A stretch of DNA of 64,000 bases from Trichomonas vaginalis G3 (Eukaryota > Parabasalia > Trichomonadida > Trichomonadidae). Under the pieces are notes generated by a model. That model was given only the letters and a program-made list of their open reading frames with translations. It was not told where the DNA came from and made no database searches. A program made the position numbers and the translations under genes. The stretch lies in assembly GCF_026262505.1 (NCBI RefSeq), contig NC_067206.1:34983896-35047895 (forward strand), written 5' to 3'. Shown one piece after another: positions 1 through 11,110 of this stretch (position 1 is the first letter of the stretch; the number at the start of each line of letters is the position of its first letter).

Positions 1-204
1 CATAATAGAACCCACTCGTACCAAGCTTTACTTTCTTCCTGACTGAGTTTTTAACTCTTCTTTTTCCTTCATTGCCACTACTTTCACTAGATGAAGTTAC
101 TTCTTCACTACTTTCACTTTGTTCTACTCTTCTCTTCTTCTTTGGTGTCGCTTTTGGTAACTTGCCCTCTGCTTCAAGTTGTAGCATCTTTGCCTCATGT
201 TCAC

Positions 205-2823
205 CTAGTATGTTGTTAATTTCCCATGTCCTTTTTGCCTTTGGGCTCTGGTCGCCCATTCAGGTAACCTATATCCTAGAAAGATTTTGTCATAGTTTGT
301 ATTTGAGTCTTCGCGTATTGTTTGCATGACTCTTTCCTGAGTTTCCGGTTCAAGCTCTTCAAACAGAGCTTGTCCATATGGAATAAGCTCGTTTCCAAAT
401 ATATGTTTTTGTAGCCATTCTGGTTTTCTTTCCATGTTACCAATAATATCTTTTGTGAATGGGAAAGTTTTTACCCAATGTTTCAGTCTTGCGTCATTTA
501 TTTCTGTAGTTGGTTTTATTTTGTCAAGGAACATGTTTTTCAATACTAACATTTCATTTGGTACTGTCCATTTGAGTTTTCTTAAATATTCATCCCTTCT
601 CAGTTCATTGTCTGCAAAGTAAGTTTTTATGACATTTTGCAAACTTTCGTTTGCAAGGTCATGTACAATAGGTTCTCTTCCTTCTCTCTCCCTAACTTTC
701 TTTCTAAACTCTTCACCAAATATACCATCTCTATGGTTCTGTGTAGTTCTTTGAGATAAATGTTCTAGAACGTCAGGTGTTATATTTCCATCAGCCATGT
801 TCATTTCATACTGGTCCAAAATATCTGCATGTTTCATATCTTTCAATGGCATTAAAGCCGCGCTGAAAATACCAGCTATATCTGGTTCACCATTCACTTC
901 CATTGCGTCTACAACTTCTTGGAATTGAGGTTGTAAGTTTATGAACCACCTATCCGGATTAGCTTTATGACCCCATCTCATTGTAGTTCCATAGTCTGCA
1001 GAAACAAAAGTAGGTTTGTTTCCATATTGGCTAGGTTCTGAATGAACTTTAAACAATGTTTCATTTCTATATGTTTTGTTGAAATTTAACCTTTTATTTT
1101 CACCGAGTTCAGCCAAAGATTGAACGTTATATGGTCGTAAGTAAAAAGGATTGTTGTATTTGCGTACATTTTCTTTCAGTACTTCCATTCTATGCTGAAT
1201 ATTTTCATCTGATGTTGGAGTCTTTTGTATGTCGGCGAACATTTTTCGATATTCTTCTACTCTGTCAGCCGAATTTTTCTTAGACTCTTGGAAAGATTCC
1301 ATATTCTCCGCATACACTTGTTGAGGGTCAAGATTTTTCGGCTGTTCCAAATCTTCATCTAGTTCTGTGAAGTTAGTTTCCAAAGGAGGGATTTGTTCGT
1401 TTCCTTCAGGCTCTTCTAGCTGTTGTTGCTGAACTATTTCTTCCATGTCTGGTTGTATCTGAACTTCTTCCTGTTGAGTTTCTTGTACCTCATCTGCTGG
1501 CATTTCATATATTCCGAGACCGTTTTTAACAAGTTCCCTATCTAAGTCATCCGGACTCATAAACCTTTCTTCTTTCGTTCCGTCTCTATTTTTTACGCGT
1601 TTCATGAAGAGAGTTGAATTATCATTTAGCTCTGACACCAAATATCTCGGAGTAAATTCATCCATGTCATTTGGATGATATGCTATTAAATCATATCCCT
1701 TAGCGAGCTTGTATTTTCCAGGTTTGAAATTATATTCCATTTGGTGCTGAAACATAAAGCTAAATAGGTTCGGGTCATTATTTCCTTCCTTGAACTTTCT
1801 AATAGCTTCTTTATATCTGTCACTAAAGTCAAGAGTATCTGGGTAACCATAATCTTCCTTAAGCATTTTTAAGAATTCTTGGTTTCCTTGTTCTCTACTT
1901 CTTTTATGTCCTTGCTCTGTTTGTGGTTGTTGTTGTGCTGGATTTTGAACTGTTGGTTGTTGTGCTGGATTTTGAACTGTTGGTTGTTGTGCTGGATTTT
2001 GAACTGTTGGTTGTTGTGCTGGATTTTGAACTGTTGGTTGTTGTGCTGGATTTTGAACTGTTGGTTGTTGTGCTGGATTTTGAACTGTTGGTTGTTGTGT
2101 TGGTTTTGGTGCATGCCTGTGTCTGTGTCCATGTGACGATGTAAATGTTTTAGGTAGTCCGGGTGCAGGTGCTTCTCTTGGAGGGTTTGGTGGTATATAA
2201 GTTCCACTAGCTAGTATATAAGTTCCACCAGCTGGTATATAAGTTCCACCAGCTGGCACATATGTTCCATCTGCAGCATAATGTCCTACCTGACTTTTCG
2301 TTCTTAAGAAAGCATTTACTAGGTCTGTTTTGGTCTGTTGTAACTCTTTTTCTTGACTTTCCACAACAGTTGCTCTAACGGCGTCATAGGCACTTTGAAC
2401 TGCCTGTCTCGTTGCTGCATCTGTTATTTTCGTCATATTTTGTGCTACTTCTCTTAACTCGTTGTCGAAACCTTCAGACTTCAGTTTCTTTCCAGATGAG
2501 AAGTCGTTCACTAGTTTCACCTTACTATGAAGAGCTTCGAAGGCGTTCTTAAAGTCAGCATTCATTAAAGCTTCATTTGAACTGTCTTCATCCGCTTGTA
2601 TTTTTGTCCTTATTGACCCTATAAGTTGGGCTGCTTTAGCGTTGGCTTGGGCATCTAACCAGTCATTATTAGCTTTTATATATTCTGCGCTTTTCATTGC
2701 CTTTTGCATGGCTGCGTCGTTATTTTTACTTTCTTGTGCTAAGTTTTCATACTGTACGGTTTGGTTTTGCAACTGTAAAAGTTTTTCTGCCTTTACATTT
2801 GCTTCAACTTTTTTTATACTCAT
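205..2823 (-). CDS. Large Polinton virion-type protein with two repeat blocks (unrecognised)
   Basis: This is an 872-residue open frame, the longest in the window. Residues 1-190 are alanine/lysine-rich and helical-looking. Then come four copies of a GTY(I/V)PAG-like motif (about 187-215), a His/Arg-rich stretch, and six perfect copies of the nonapeptide PAQQPTVQN (about 245-300). The C-terminal 550 residues are acidic and mixed, with no motif I recognise. It is not similar to an enzyme. Position next to the terminal repeat and co-orientation with the smaller gene at 2804-3409 suggest a structural or packaged protein. The start overlaps the upstream gene's end by 20 nt, which is typical of tightly packed virus-like operons. 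Function is inference only. Confidence 0.6.
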   Translation of the reverse strand: MSIKKVEANVKAEKLLQLQNQTVQYENLAQESKNNDAAMQKAMKSAEYIKANNDWLDAQANAKAAQLIGSIRTKIQADEDSSNEALMNADFKNAFEALHSKVKLVNDFSSGKKLKSEGFDNELREVAQNMTKITDAATRQAVQSAYDAVRATVVESQEKELQQTKTDLVNAFLRTKSQVGHYAADGTYVPAGGTYIPAGGTYILASGTYIPPNPPREAPAPGLPKTFTSSHGHRHRHAPKPTQQPTVQNPAQQPTVQNPAQQPTVQNPAQQPTVQNPAQQPTVQNPAQQPTVQNPAQQQPQTEQGHKRSREQGNQEFLKMLKEDYGYPDTLDFSDRYKEAIRKFKEGNNDPNLFSFMFQHQMEYNFKPGKYKLAKGYDLIAYHPNDMDEFTPRYLVSELNDNSTLFMKRVKNRDGTKEERFMSPDDLDRELVKNGLGIYEMPADEVQETQQEEVQIQPDMEEIVQQQQLEEPEGNEQIPPLETNFTELDEDLEQPKNLDPQQVYAENMESFQESKKNSADRVEEYRKMFADIQKTPTSDENIQHRMEVLKENVRKYNNPFYLRPYNVQSLAELGENKRLNFNKTYRNETLFKVHSEPSQYGNKPTFVSADYGTTMRWGHKANPDRWFINLQPQFQEVVDAMEVNGEPDIAGIFSAALMPLKDMKHADILDQYEMNMADGNITPDVLEHLSQRTTQNHRDGIFGEEFRKKVREREGREPIVHDLANESLQNVIKTYFADNELRRDEYLRKLKWTVPNEMLVLKNMFLDKIKPTTEINDARLKHWVKTFPFTKDIIGNMERKPEWLQKHIFGNELIPYGQALFEELEPETQERVMQTIREDSNTNYDKIFLGYRLPEWATRAQRQKGHGKLTTY

Positions 2824-3409
2824 CGCTATCCATATATGTCTTCAGGGCTTTTTGTTTTATCTCTTCATCTTTCAGTACTTTATATTGAGTAGTATGGTTT
2901 TTCAAATTTATAACATCCTGTTCCATTTTTGCTACTTCTGCTGCTTTTTCTGACACTTTTTTCGCATATTCCTCTGTACTTAGTTCTTTCAGTTGTTCTT
3001 CTTTCTTCTTTTTCTCTACGTTTAACTCATTGAGTTTCTTTGTGTGTCTGTCATATTCTAGTTTCTTTTCGTTTTCACTTATTTGTTTCTGTATGTCTAT
3101 GTTTGACTTTTTGACATCTGTTATTTGATTTTTGAGTGAACTCAAATTCATTTGACTTTGAGGGTTATAAGCTGTTCCGTCTGCAGCTCCACCATAGCCT
3201 GCCATTTTCGCTAAAAGTGCCGCTCTTAAACCTCCACTCTGTGCACCAATAACTCGGTTTAAAAGCATAGGGTTGCTTGACATTTGTTGCAACATAGTGG
3301 GGTCATTCAGCATTTGTTGTTGCAACTGTTGTTGTGGTGTCAGTTTTACTATTGGATGTTTCAATGCTCTCTTCCTCTTACGTATATTCTTACGTAGCTT
3401 ACGTGGCAT
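2804..3409 (-). CDS. Basic, coiled-coil Polinton protein (unrecognised)
   Basis: A 201-residue protein. It starts with a strongly basic tail (MPRKLRKNIRKRKRALKHP) that looks like a DNA-binding or nuclear-targeting peptide. A Gln/Met-rich stretch follows, and residues about 90-170 form a long Lys/Glu-rich coiled coil. The start lies about 45 bp from the terminal repeat, and the ATG follows an A/T run as seen for other genes here. The basic tail recalls core proteins of adenovirus-like virions, but I see no real homology. It overlaps the next gene (205-2823) by 20 nt and the two are probably co-expressed. Confidence 0.55.
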   Translation of the reverse strand: MPRKLRKNIRKRKRALKHPIVKLTPQQQLQQQMLNDPTMLQQMSSNPMLLNRVIGAQSGGLRAALLAKMAGYGGAADGTAYNPQSQMNLSSLKNQITDVKKSNIDIQKQISENEKKLEYDRHTKKLNELNVEKKKKEEQLKELSTEEYAKKVSEKAAEVAKMEQDVINLKNHTTQYKVLKDEEIKQKALKTYMDSDEYKKS

Positions 3410-3454
3410 TTTAAGTGAAGTAAAAAGCGGTTTTTGACAGATGTTTATATGACA

Positions 3455-3595
3455 CTATTAATATGATGTAAATAACAACGGTTTTGGTTTTGTCACCGGC
3501 TGGTCGGCTGGGGTTCGGTCCTCCTCTTGGGTCTTGGGCAAAATTTCTTAGGGCTAGAAGGGGCGCAGCCCCTGGAAGCCCCTCATACCTGACCT
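3455..3595. repeat. Terminal inverted repeat of element A
   Basis: This 141-bp stretch is the reverse complement of 29144-29284 with only slight differences at its inner edge. It is much richer in G/C than its surroundings and contains a short hairpin of the type AGGGGC-tgc-GCCCCT. The outermost bases, read inward, are AGGTCAGGTATGAGGGG. Confidence 0.85.
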
Positions 3596-3683
3596 AAGAT
3601 GATATTGACTTATTCATATTTCCTTGAAAATGATATTTTTCCAAAATGATTTTGTTATAAAAGTGACAACTTGAAGACAATAG

Positions 3684-5473
3684 ATGGCACAATTTCTCAA
3701 AGATATAAAACTAATTGATTATTTTGAGAATCCACATCTAGTTACAATACTTCTTTGGAACCTTAACTCCACAAATTTCGAAGAAACTTCTTCAAAACTC
3801 TTTCAAATGATTTCTTCGAGCCAGGCCTCACCACAAAATGTTCTTAATTTGATCTCCAAATTTTCGAATTTTCAAGAAAAACGTATTGTTGAATATACAA
3901 GGCTTTATGAAATGATATTAAAAGAATTCAATTTAAATTTAGAACCAAATAGTTATATCTTAACGTCATTATTATACTATAGAGGCGTCATATTCGATGA
4001 ATATTTCCGTTCTTGCTTCTCAGAAGAAAGAATTATCGATATTTACCCTAAAGATTCTCCTTATTATTACATTGTTTGGGACAAAATTGATGAACTTAAA
4101 AGCAAATTCAAAGATCTAGATCCCAATTTCAAGTACAATAAATTTTTCACTCCTCTTGAAGTTGCATGCCAATTCGGTTCTGAAGAGTGTTTCACCTATT
4201 TGAGAAGTATAGGCGCTAAATATACACAAAAAACTTCAAAATACGCTTGTGGTGGAAGGAGTACGAATATTTTCTATCAAATGATAAGAGATAATCAAAA
4301 ATTCGACAACTTGATCGGCGAAGCATTGACATACCGCAATTTCGAAGTTGCAGATTATCTTTTCACTAGATTTGGGCAAAAACCTACAAGTGTGACGGAG
4401 TTCATACTTAACGCTAATTATGATGTTGTTTCTTACATATTTGTTAATGGTGGTGATGCTAATGAAGTTTATATTCTCAATATAATTATGAAATTAAGGG
4501 TATCATTTATTAGATTATGGAATTCACAATCATCTCATATCTTTCATTGTTTTACAAAGTTATCTCTCATTTCACATCTTTTGTTGTATTATGATGTTTG
4601 CTTTCATTTCATATATTTCATTGTATTATCGCATTATTTTTATTTTCATATCCACTATTATATCATTATATCATTCATTTTTTTATGAAATTCTTTTGAT
4701 ATCAACTCTTGTCCTCTCGCTGCTGCATTAGAAATTGACTCAATGGAGATTTTCAAATTCTTAATTGATTTGGGAGCAGATGTCAATAAGAAACTCATTT
4801 TATATTACTTTATTACATTATTTATTATTATTATTTTCTCTTCCTTTTTATATCAATCATTGTTATATGACATTCAGTTTTTATTCATATTAAGCATTCC
4901 TTTATGGTAAAATTCATAATATTATCATATCATTTTTTGTTTTTTAAGATTACCTTTCTATTTTTGTCTTTTATTTTATTTGTGACTTTCTCTATCTTTA
5001 TATTACATTCTCTTAATGATCATTACTGTCCACACAGTAAAGCAATTGAAAAAGATGCATTACCATTCGTCGAATTCTTAATTGATCATGGTGCAGATGT
5101 CAACATAATGCTCTTTCTTCACATTTTAATATCAATCATAATCTTATAATATTGTTCATGCCTTTCATAATATTATCCTTTTAATTATATCTACTATTTT
5201 ATGATGGCATTCTCTGATATATCATATTGCTCATTGATTAATAAAGTTCATTATTTAAAAACAGATGCCCTCTGGAAATAGCAGTTAATAAAAAATCTTT
5301 CAGAATGATGAAGTGCTTAATTGAACATGGTGCAAAGATCGACATGCAAGTCGTTAACTTATTTTTCAAATAAATCATGATTTAATGGCTTTGATACACC
5401 ACTCACACTGGCTATCAGAGATAAAGATTTTGAAATTGTTAAGTTCTTAGTTGATCATGGAGCAGATGTTAAT
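3684..5473 (+). pseudogene. Ankyrin-repeat protein gene (trichomonad type), 5' part
   Basis: The first open frame (3684-4688) gives about 260 recognisable residues: an N-terminal helical region as in the large trichomonad ankyrin family (DUF3447-like), then degenerate ankyrin repeats. Further single ankyrin units lie at 4710-4787, 5027-5104, 5266-5343 and 5396-5473. Each is 26 residues, starting with (C/T)P(L/H) and ending with GA(D/K)(V/I)(N/D). The units are not in one frame; A/T-rich spacers of about 240, 240, 160 and 50 bp separate them. A Polinton then interrupts the gene at 5736 and one more repeat follows at 26445. As read, the host gene is broken unless the spacers are removed from RNA. 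No trichomonad initiator motif is obvious before the ATG. Confidence 0.7.
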
Positions 5474-5735
5474 TTCCCAATCATTCTTTTTTGTTTAATG
5501 CTCATCATTGTTTTAGAGAATTCACTTTCATTTAATCTTTATCTTAGTTTTATTACATTCTCTCTTATATCATATAAATCATAAGTTAAAACAATTTTAT
5601 TGCATTTAATATCTAAAATTGTTTTATTTTATTCTTTATCATTTCATATCCTTTATTGATTTTTCAAAAAATTAATATTATTTTCATGTCAATCATAATT
5701 TTAAGAAATACCCTTACTTTTCATTTAATTCATTT
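4466..5735. other. A/T-rich spacers between single ankyrin units
   Basis: Spacers lie at about 4466-4709, 4788-5026, 5105-5265, 5344-5395 and 5474-5735 (the last continuing after the Polinton to 26444). They are T-rich on the coding strand, share runs such as TTTCATATCATT, and contain stops in all frames. Every spacer replaces the same short linker between the GAD(V)N end of one unit and the (T/C)PL start of the next. Two end in ACAG, but the trichomonad 3' splice signal (ACTAACACACAG) and a uniform GT start are not seen. Confidence 0.55.
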
Positions 5736-6113
5736 AGTAGTAGGATATGAAGGGTTTTGTGACTTTTTTTGTAAACGTAAGAATTCATACAATATAGAAC
5801 GATTTTGTATCATTTTTTTAACATATGAAGTAAAAAATGTATGATTCTTACGGTTTTTATTCTTACGTTTTTAAATAAATCAAGATTTAAAAAATTTTCA
5901 AAATTGTAAGACATTTACACTCAGCCCAAACATAATGAAATAAATCATTAAAAAATTAACATTAATTTTAAAATAATTTTTTTTATCTTTTATAAAAGAA
6001 GCTATATATAGATGATGTCAGATATTCCGCGATTAATTAAACATTGTTTAAATCCTGAATGGAATCAATGGAGTCATAATCAAAGACCTCATAAACGAGT
6101 AAAAGAAATCAGA
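5736..6113. repeat. Left terminal inverted repeat of element C
   Basis: This repeat matches the reverse complement of 26049-26426 along its whole length with a few differences. The outer end reads AGTAGGATATGAAGGG and is preceded by the TCATTT duplication at 5730-5735. Confidence 0.92.
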
Positions 6114-6180
6114 AATTCATGTCTTACGAAAAATTAAAACTTAGTTATGTTTATTATTTTATTTTTTTATTTTGTATGAA

Positions 6181-7287
6181 ATGAGCGTCAAAACTAACAA
6201 CGTTAAAAAATTAGGATTCACAAACGAGGAAATAAAGGATATATTAGAGGAGGTGGGTTATGAAGTTGATAAATATTATTTAAGAAATTGTAAAAAATTC
6301 GCGGAGTTATTAAATGATTTAGATTATGATGGAAAAATGAATAAAGATGATGTTATAAATTTCTTATATCCCACATCTAAAAAAGAAAAACCTAAAGAAC
6401 CTGATGTTTTCCCTGAATATTATGAAGAACGGATTAAAGATGATGAATACAGTGAAATTGAAAGACTGAAAAAAATAAGAGATGAAATAGATGAAAAAAT
6501 TAAGGAATTAAGAGAAGTTGAAAAATATAATGAAAATGAAGTAGAGGGTTTAATGAATATCCCAACTTCAGAATCAGAAGTTCAGAAATCTCATGAAGAA
6601 AGATATAAAAATTATGTCTCAGAATCAACACAAAATTTATTAGATGGTGAAATAGACGAAACACTTTCAGAAGAAGGTACTAAATTTATTCGTAAACATA
6701 AGTTACAATTTATTGATAATGAAGAATACCCCTGTATCCTACTTTCATCACCTTTAGATTCTGAGAAATTCAAAAAAGCTCTTAAAAACGTGACATATGC
6801 AACTAATACGATTAAGAAAGAAGATCATGATATTTACACAAATTATTATTTAAATAAATGCACAGGTGTTGATAAAGTTTTTGATTTATTAGATAAAATA
6901 TCAAAAGAAACCATTGGAACCTATAAAATTTTGTGTGATTGTGGTTTCATTATTGAAGATACCAATAATGTTTCATATGAAAGAACAGCACCGAAGGAAG
7001 ACGAAGTGGAAAGGTCTATACCATTCGTTATTAAGAATATAAAAGATATGAAAACGTATAAGCATTATATTTATTCATTTATTTCAGAAAAAATGGAAGC
7101 AACCCATAAAACATCTTCTCATCATTTTATAGCTATTCATACATTCCTTTTCAAAGTTGTGAAATTAAATAAGACAGGAATTAGATTTAATGTATCAGGG
7201 TACACATTCTTGAGTAAATTAAAATGTATTCGTCACGTCGCAGATGATAAAAATTTATGTGTTCTTAATTCATTTTATGGGCTTTAA
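6181..7287 (+). CDS. Polinton protein upstream of the polymerase (unrecognised)
   Basis: A 368-residue open frame reading inward from the left terminal repeat. I chose the ATG at 6181 over the one nine bases upstream because TTTTGTATGAAATGAG(C/T)G also precedes the gene at the opposite end of the element (25962), so the shared leader probably ends there. The N-terminal 60 residues are helical with an acidic EF-hand-like loop (DLDYDGKMNKDD), the middle is a Lys/Glu coiled coil, and the C-terminal third is globular. In Polintons a long unconserved region often precedes the polymerase core; this protein may play that part. I cannot assign a function. Confidence 0.5.
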   Translation: MSVKTNNVKKLGFTNEEIKDILEEVGYEVDKYYLRNCKKFAELLNDLDYDGKMNKDDVINFLYPTSKKEKPKEPDVFPEYYEERIKDDEYSEIERLKKIRDEIDEKIKELREVEKYNENEVEGLMNIPTSESEVQKSHEERYKNYVSESTQNLLDGEIDETLSEEGTKFIRKHKLQFIDNEEYPCILLSSPLDSEKFKKALKNVTYATNTIKKEDHDIYTNYYLNKCTGVDKVFDLLDKISKETIGTYKILCDCGFIIEDTNNVSYERTAPKEDEVERSIPFVIKNIKDMKTYKHYIYSFISEKMEATHKTSSHHFIAIHTFLFKVVKLNKTGIRFNVSGYTFLSKLKCIRHVADDKNLCVLNSFYGL

Positions 7288-9811
7288 AAAATAAACTTTA
7301 TTTTTATTTATTTTTTAATTTTTTATTCTTACATAAATGAACAAAAACGGAACAGCTAAAATGAATGATAATCAAATTAGAGCAGAAGGTAGAAGGTTAT
7401 TTAAACGCTTCTATAACATTCCTGATGGTGTTAATCCTAAAACTCGTAGAAGTTATTTAAATGAAGCAATAGATTCATATGAAGGGTTTGACATTTCATC
7501 AGAAAGTGAGAGATTAGCGAGAATGTTAAATGTTAATATTGATTTCTATTATTGTGATCCTCAACCAGAAGACGTGGACATAAATAAGGTAGACTTTCCA
7601 TTAGTGGATTCAATAATGATAGATCCAGAATTTGAAACAGTAAATATTTTATTAACACAGAGTCCATGTGAAAAACTTCACGCTGACAGAATAACAGACG
7701 TTGAAGCACTCACCGGCTATAGAGTTTGTCCATATTGTAAAGAAGAAGTTTATTCTATCCGTGATGATCCAGAAAGGAAAAACCAAAGAAGATTTTTAAA
7801 GCATTGTGAGAAATGTAAAGAAAATAATGGAAGATTAATTCAAGACGTTCAGTTGCAAAAGACACAGCAACCATATGCACCACATATTACGAAACAGAAG
7901 ATATATCAGTGGTTATTAGCTCACAATTTGCAGAAATATTATAAACCGACAAGATATTATATTACTTTTGACTTCGAAACATTAGAGACTGAAGAAGAAT
8001 TACAACTTTCTGAGTGTGCAACTTTGAACGCTTACTTAAAACCATTCATGGTATCATCAACGGTTAAATTAAACGATAAAACATATACGAGGAATTTTTG
8101 CTTAACTTCGAGTGATTCTTTTATTTCTGATTGGATTGAGTTTTTATTTTCAACCTGTTCATTAGTTGTTGAATCAAATATGAGTCAATACAATGAATTA
8201 TTGAAGTCGCAAACGGCGGGGACTTTGTCCCATACATTAAATGAAAAACAGAAGGAAGCATTTAAAGAACTTCTAGATGAGGAATTCAATAAAGTGAATA
8301 TCATAGGTTTAATTCGGGAAAGTTTGATTTAAATTTAATTCTTCGTGATTTAAACACTGCAAAATGGAAAATAAAATCAATGCTGGGTTCATCTTCACAA
8401 TTTAAGCAAATCATTGTAAAGAAAACAAACGTTCCATATGAATTGAGATTTATTGACATCAGAAATTATATAGCGGGTGGGACATTAGACCAATTCACTC
8501 AAGATTTCGGAAACAATAAATCACGTGTTAAATCCTTTTCCCTTATCAATTCATCACATGGGAAAATTACGAAGAAGAATTATATAAAGAGGAACCATTC
8601 ACGAAAGATTCATTTTATTCAGCATTAACCCAAGAAACTATATCAGATAGTGATTATCAAATATATCTCAATGATGCTAAAAATTTTAAGAATAGATTAA
8701 AATATTTTATTCATTATTGCAATAAAGATGTTGAAATTATGATTGACCCAATCGATAAAATTATTGAAGAAACATTTGTTTATAAAATTGACACGCTTCA
8801 TAATCTTTCTTTATCATCGAATGCTTCAATGATTCGTTACGCTTTAGCATATAAAGACTTTAATCCTAATGAAAAATATCCTGAGGAAGAGATAGAATCA
8901 AGTTTTGAATTAACGAAAAAGTATTGGAAATATAAAATTGAATCATATAAGAAACAAGATGAAAAAGCAGAAAGGGATACTAAAAATAATGTTTCAATGG
9001 ATGATTTTCAATACTATCACGATTTAATCCTTTCATCTAAATGCAAAATGTGTGGTAAAGCGTTTACATATGCAAATAAACCAACATTGGATAGAATCGA
9101 TAATGAAAAACCACATACCAAAGAAAATTGTCAGTTAATGTGTTGTTATTGCAATGTCGTAAAATCAAATAAAGATGAAGATGTTCAACGTTTAAGAATC
9201 AATTTAAGAAATTATGCATTAAAAAATAATTTACCAATGACTTTAGATTCAGTTGAAGCTTATCACATTCTCCGTAATGGAATTACTGGTGGTTTATCAA
9301 ATGTTCAACATAGAGTAAATCTTAAAGGAATCACGCACATTAATAAACTTGCATATAATCCAGAAACTAAAACTGTATCAAATGAGGACACCACCAACAT
9401 TATGACTCATTTCGTTGGTGTTGATTTTAATTCATTATATCCTTCATCATTTTCATCTAATCCTCATGATTTCATTCAATATACTGACCATAAAATGTAT
9501 ATGCCGGGAAAATTGAATGGTATTATCATTTGTGATACAGCAACAAAGAAAGCAAAAGCACTGGGAATAATTAAGAAGAAAAATACTTTATTCGTGGCTG
9601 AAGTAAAGGGTCACATTGATGAAAAATACATTAATGATTACATAAACTTTTTACCGATAATAAGAAACTTAGATATTATCACAGATGAAAAAACAATTGG
9701 CAGTTTTATGTATAATTACATGAAATCAAACAATCTACCAGTTGACCAGAAACAGAGGAAATTAACTCAGTTAGCATCAACACACAACCAATATCAACCA
9801 TTTTCTTCTTA

Positions 9812-11110
9812 TAGGGTGTCCAAAGGTGCGTTTAGCACAGCGCTCTATATGAGACTATTAAAGGAGATATATGCTGATTATAAATATATAATAAAAAATA
9901 TGAATATATGTATATGATGAGTATGTTGTATTTTGGCGCCATGCCGGTATATAAAATGAATTTTGAGACAAGAGGCGGTTTCGCGGGAAATTTTGGCGGG
10001 ATTTTTTTCATTTTTTAATGAATCATAAAGAAAACATCCTCGCTCTTGCAAAAAAATGCAAAGACTGTAAAAAATCTACGAGACATTGGTAAAATGCTTC
10101 GGTATGGATGCTCCTAGCTATTCCACTGTAACGTATCATGTTAGGATGTATCATTTCATGAACAAAAAGGCGCCCATCATAAAAATTGACAAAAAATCGC
10201 CGGATCAAAGAAAAATCAAAGCAATTCTTCAAGCGCTAGATGAAGACCCAAGAGCATCACTCAGAAGGATAGAGGAGATGACAAAGATACCACGTACAAC
10301 AGTCAGTTATTATCTGCACAATTATTTGAACTACAAACTAGCGTATACACGTTGGGTTCCGCACAACCTTAATTCAGTTCAAAAAAAATCTAGAGTCCAA
10401 TCTTCGAAAGAGCTCCTCTCTATATTGGGTGCGTATCAATCCAAGAAGTTTCGCTTTTTAGTAACAGGGACGAGTCTTGGTTTCAATATGCAACAGAAGC
10501 CAAAATCATGTGGATCCCGAAGGAAAAATCCGCAAACATTCCCGAAGAAAAAAATTGACACACCAATGATTATGTTGTCGGTTTTTTGGGGCGTGAATGA
10601 CATCATCGCAATTGATATTCTTCAAAAACCTAATACGATGAATGCTCAGTATCTAATTGACAATGTTCTTACTCAAATTATCAATTCTGATGAGTTTGAG
10701 AAATCCAAACAACAAAAACAAAAGTTTGCAATTCATTTTGATAATTCAAGAGTTCACAAAAGTCATAAGGTAATGAATTACTTGGTGGAAAACAATGTCA
10801 AAGTTGTTCCAAACCCAATTTATTCACCTGATATTGCACCCTCTGACTTTTATTTATTCGGCACGCTAAAAAAGAGAGCTGAAGGACGCGAATTCGCGAG
10901 TCCAGATGATCTTGAAAATTTTGTAAGAGAGCAATTTGAGCAATTTTCTCATGATGATTTAAAGCGTGTCTTTCAAGCCTGGATCGATCGCTGCGAACGC
11001 GTGATTGAATCCAATGGTGATTATATTTAAATAAACTTTATATATATGTAACTTGTTTATTTCTATTCGCAGTATTCAGGTTTGTGCTAAACACACCTTT
11101 GGACACCCTA
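9812..11110 (+). mobile_element. Mariner element (Tvmar1-like), copy 1
   Basis: A 1,299-bp element with 26-bp-class terminal inverted repeats: TAGGGTGTCCAAAGGTGCGT at the left, and the mirror image with one mismatch at the right. It is flanked by TA duplications at 9810-9811 and 11111-11112. It carries one transposase frame in the plus direction and lies inside the polymerase gene of element C. Size, ends and TA target match the mariner family that is abundant in T. vaginalis. It is nearly identical to copy 2 at 14191-15491, so both are recent. Confidence 0.93.
10104..11030 (+). pseudogene. Mariner transposase, open but lacking the first catalytic motif
   Basis: A D,D34D-type transposase. 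The second Asp is in HFDNSRVHKS and the third in YSPDIAPSDFYLFG, exactly 34 residues apart. The N-terminal half has paired helix-turn-helix character (LRRIEEMTKIPRTTVSYYL). In copy 2 the first catalytic Asp sits in TGDESWF. Here the same stretch (about 10,455-10,525) is read in a shifted frame, because one base is missing and a second small difference restores the frame. The result is an open 300-residue frame that cannot be catalytic. The first in-frame ATG is at 10104; an earlier ATG at 10018 opens only a short peptide in both copies. Confidence 0.88.

Larger units (their letters stand above)
1..3595. mobile_element. Polinton/Maverick element A, one end only
   Basis: This is the terminal part of a Maverick/Polinton that enters from the left edge. 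Its outer end is at 3595, where a 141-bp terminal repeat begins that is matched in inverted orientation at 29144-29284. Like other Mavericks the terminal bases are AG (read inward). Two minus-strand virion-type genes sit directly inside the repeat. The base after the end (3596 onward, aagatg) differs from the hexamer before element B (ggatcc), so A and B are separate insertions of one family. The rest of the element, including any polymerase or integrase, is outside the window. Confidence 0.75.

Noticed and set aside
1869-2207. Additional open frames on both strands over the repeat block
   Set aside because: They are the 27-bp coding repeat read in other frames; a multiple-of-three period keeps all frames open.
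4466-5735. Ordinary spliceosomal introns of the trichomonad kind
   Set aside because: Neither the 5' GTAYGT nor the ACTAACACACAG 3' signal is found consistently at the spacer borders.
10023-10232. Open frame antisense to the mariner start (also mirrored at 15071-15280)
   Set aside because: It is the reverse strand of the transposase gene and appears in both copies only because they are identical there.
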